From: Sergeia podlipaevii | Taxonomy: Eukaryota > Euglenozoa > Kinetoplastea > Trypanosomatida > Trypanosomatidae | DNA length: 64,000 nt | NCBI GenBank assembly: GCA_030849805.1 | Contig: JASANZ010002252.1 | Location: 50,522 to 114,521 of the forward strand | Direction of reading: 5' to 3' | Part shown: piece after piece, positions 63,383-64,000 of the stretch | Layout: each line of letters begins with the position of its first letter | Position numbering within the stretch: the first letter of the stretch is position 1 | Program-made: the position numbers and the translations under genes | The notes under the pieces: model-generated | Database searches by the model: none | Told to the model about the DNA's origin: nothing | The model's input: only the letters and a program-made list of their open reading frames with translations

Positions 63383-64000
63383 CTTGAAGAACACTTGCTG
63401 TAAATAAAATAAATCCAAAACTAAATTGAAACGCAAAGCAAGAAGAAAAAAGACAACAAAATAACAAATCGCAAACAATCAAAAATAGTCAAAAACAACA
63501 CCCACAATCAGAGAATAAAAATAGAAATAGTACCCAAAAAACAAAAACATAAAAACTTTAGAAAGCCACCACAAAAACAAAAGAAAACCACCACAATACA
63601 ACCGAATTAACACCAAAACACAAAAAACAACACCACAACACAACCCTCAGAGTGGTGCATGATAGTATCTCAGTCAGAGCTCCTGATAGGTGTAAAACCT
63701 GAAATCATTTTTATGCATCAGATACTCGCGCGTCGCCAGCAGTCCCGTGCAGCAAATAAAAGCCTATGGGGGCGGTACTCGCGGGAACACAGGAAGGGGA
63801 GGGGAAGGATTCTCGTGCTGGTTGAACCAGTGGCACCGATGGGTAGAACGCTCGCCACATTACCTGACAGCACTTCCGCCAATATGGGACAAAAAAGGGG
63901 GGAGGAGGTGGGTAAGAACATAGGGGATAAGAGGAGGAGGAAGGGAAGAGAGGAAAAGAGCGGCACCACAGCGACGGTCGGAAAACTGCAGCACGCAGCC
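63383..64000. promoter_or_regulatory. 5' flank of the rightmost gene: AC-rich tract then G-rich sequence
   Basis: Upstream of the PLP enzyme, 63481-63660 is about 82% A+C on the plus strand by hand count, so GT-rich in the sense of leftward transcription. From about 63660 the sequence becomes GC-richer and unique, with G-rich purine runs at about 63796-63808 and 63891-63960. No open frame here is convincing. The layout parallels the composition switch at 7261-8560 and could be the start region of the leftward unit, possibly a divergent strand switch, but the window ends before this can be seen. Confidence 0.35.
63398..63424 (-). promoter_or_regulatory. Probable trans-splice acceptor of the PLP enzyme gene
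   Basis: The minus strand is T-rich upstream of TTTACAG, whose AG is at 63398-63399, leaving a 15-base 5' UTR before the chosen ATG and excluding the upstream in-frame ATG at 63476-63478. Confidence 0.5.

Noticed and set aside
62282..63403. 373-codon plus-strand open frame
   Set aside because: Antisense to the PLP enzyme, whose catalytic motifs are complete on the minus strand.

Overview
The window is nuclear DNA from a trypanosomatid (Kinetoplastea, Trypanosomatidae). It holds 18 convincing protein genes, all on the minus strand and all intronless. They are separated by 0.3-2.9 kb of AT-rich spacer full of homopolymers and microsatellites. Before many start codons the coding strand has a pyrimidine tract and an AG, as expected for spliced-leader trans-splicing of a polycistronic transcript. 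The gene content fits: glycerol kinase, a Ded1-type helicase, a PP2A B'' subunit, an LC8-like dynein light chain, an inositol polyphosphate kinase and several kinetoplastid-style hypotheticals. Species cannot be fixed; the long AT-rich spacers argue against a compact GC-rich Leishmania-type genome.

Transcription runs right to left, so the order along the transcript is as follows. A cystathionine gamma-lyase-type PLP enzyme (62147-63382) is followed by a small thioredoxin-like protein (60108-60611) and a PP2A B'' EF-hand regulatory subunit (57103-59043). Next come an RRM protein with two C-terminal PAM2 motifs (53442-55406), a membrane-tailed histidine phosphatase (48827-51472) and a small protein with a PAM2-like motif (47072-47950). 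Then a 2159-residue two-pass membrane protein with a cyclase-like domain and a C-terminal kinase domain (39725-46204), riboflavin kinase (37816-38382) and an EF-hand protein (36095-36730).

Further left are an unrecognised basic protein (34278-35660), an inositol polyphosphate kinase (32406-33719), an unrecognised low-complexity protein (29902-31833), an LC8-like light chain (28736-29203) and a giant EF-hand/WD40 protein (21529-27999). They are followed by a membrane-anchored hypothetical (18309-20144), an organophosphate-antiporter-type MFS transporter (16167-17645), a Ded1/DDX3 helicase (13072-15516) and a membrane J-protein (9539-10795). Glycerol kinase (5131-6669) and an AttH/CrtC-like lipocalin protein (514-3000) lie beyond the largest spacer.

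As usual for trypanosomatids the neighbours do not form one pathway. Loose themes are post-transcriptional control (helicase, two PAM2 proteins), phospho-signalling (kinase, phosphatase, PP2A subunit, inositol phosphate kinase) and possible axonemal or Ca2+-linked proteins (WD40/EF-hand, LC8-like, EF-hand, thioredoxin-like).

Two places stand out from ordinary spacer. At 7261-8560 the plus strand is A+C-rich, then turns G-rich and C-poor. At 63483-64000, upstream of the rightmost gene, A+C-rich DNA is again followed by G-rich DNA. Both would fit GT-rich Pol II start regions for leftward transcription. The most unusual protein is the membrane cyclase-like/kinase fusion, whose catalytic loop reads HRDVAASN, like a tyrosine kinase loop.
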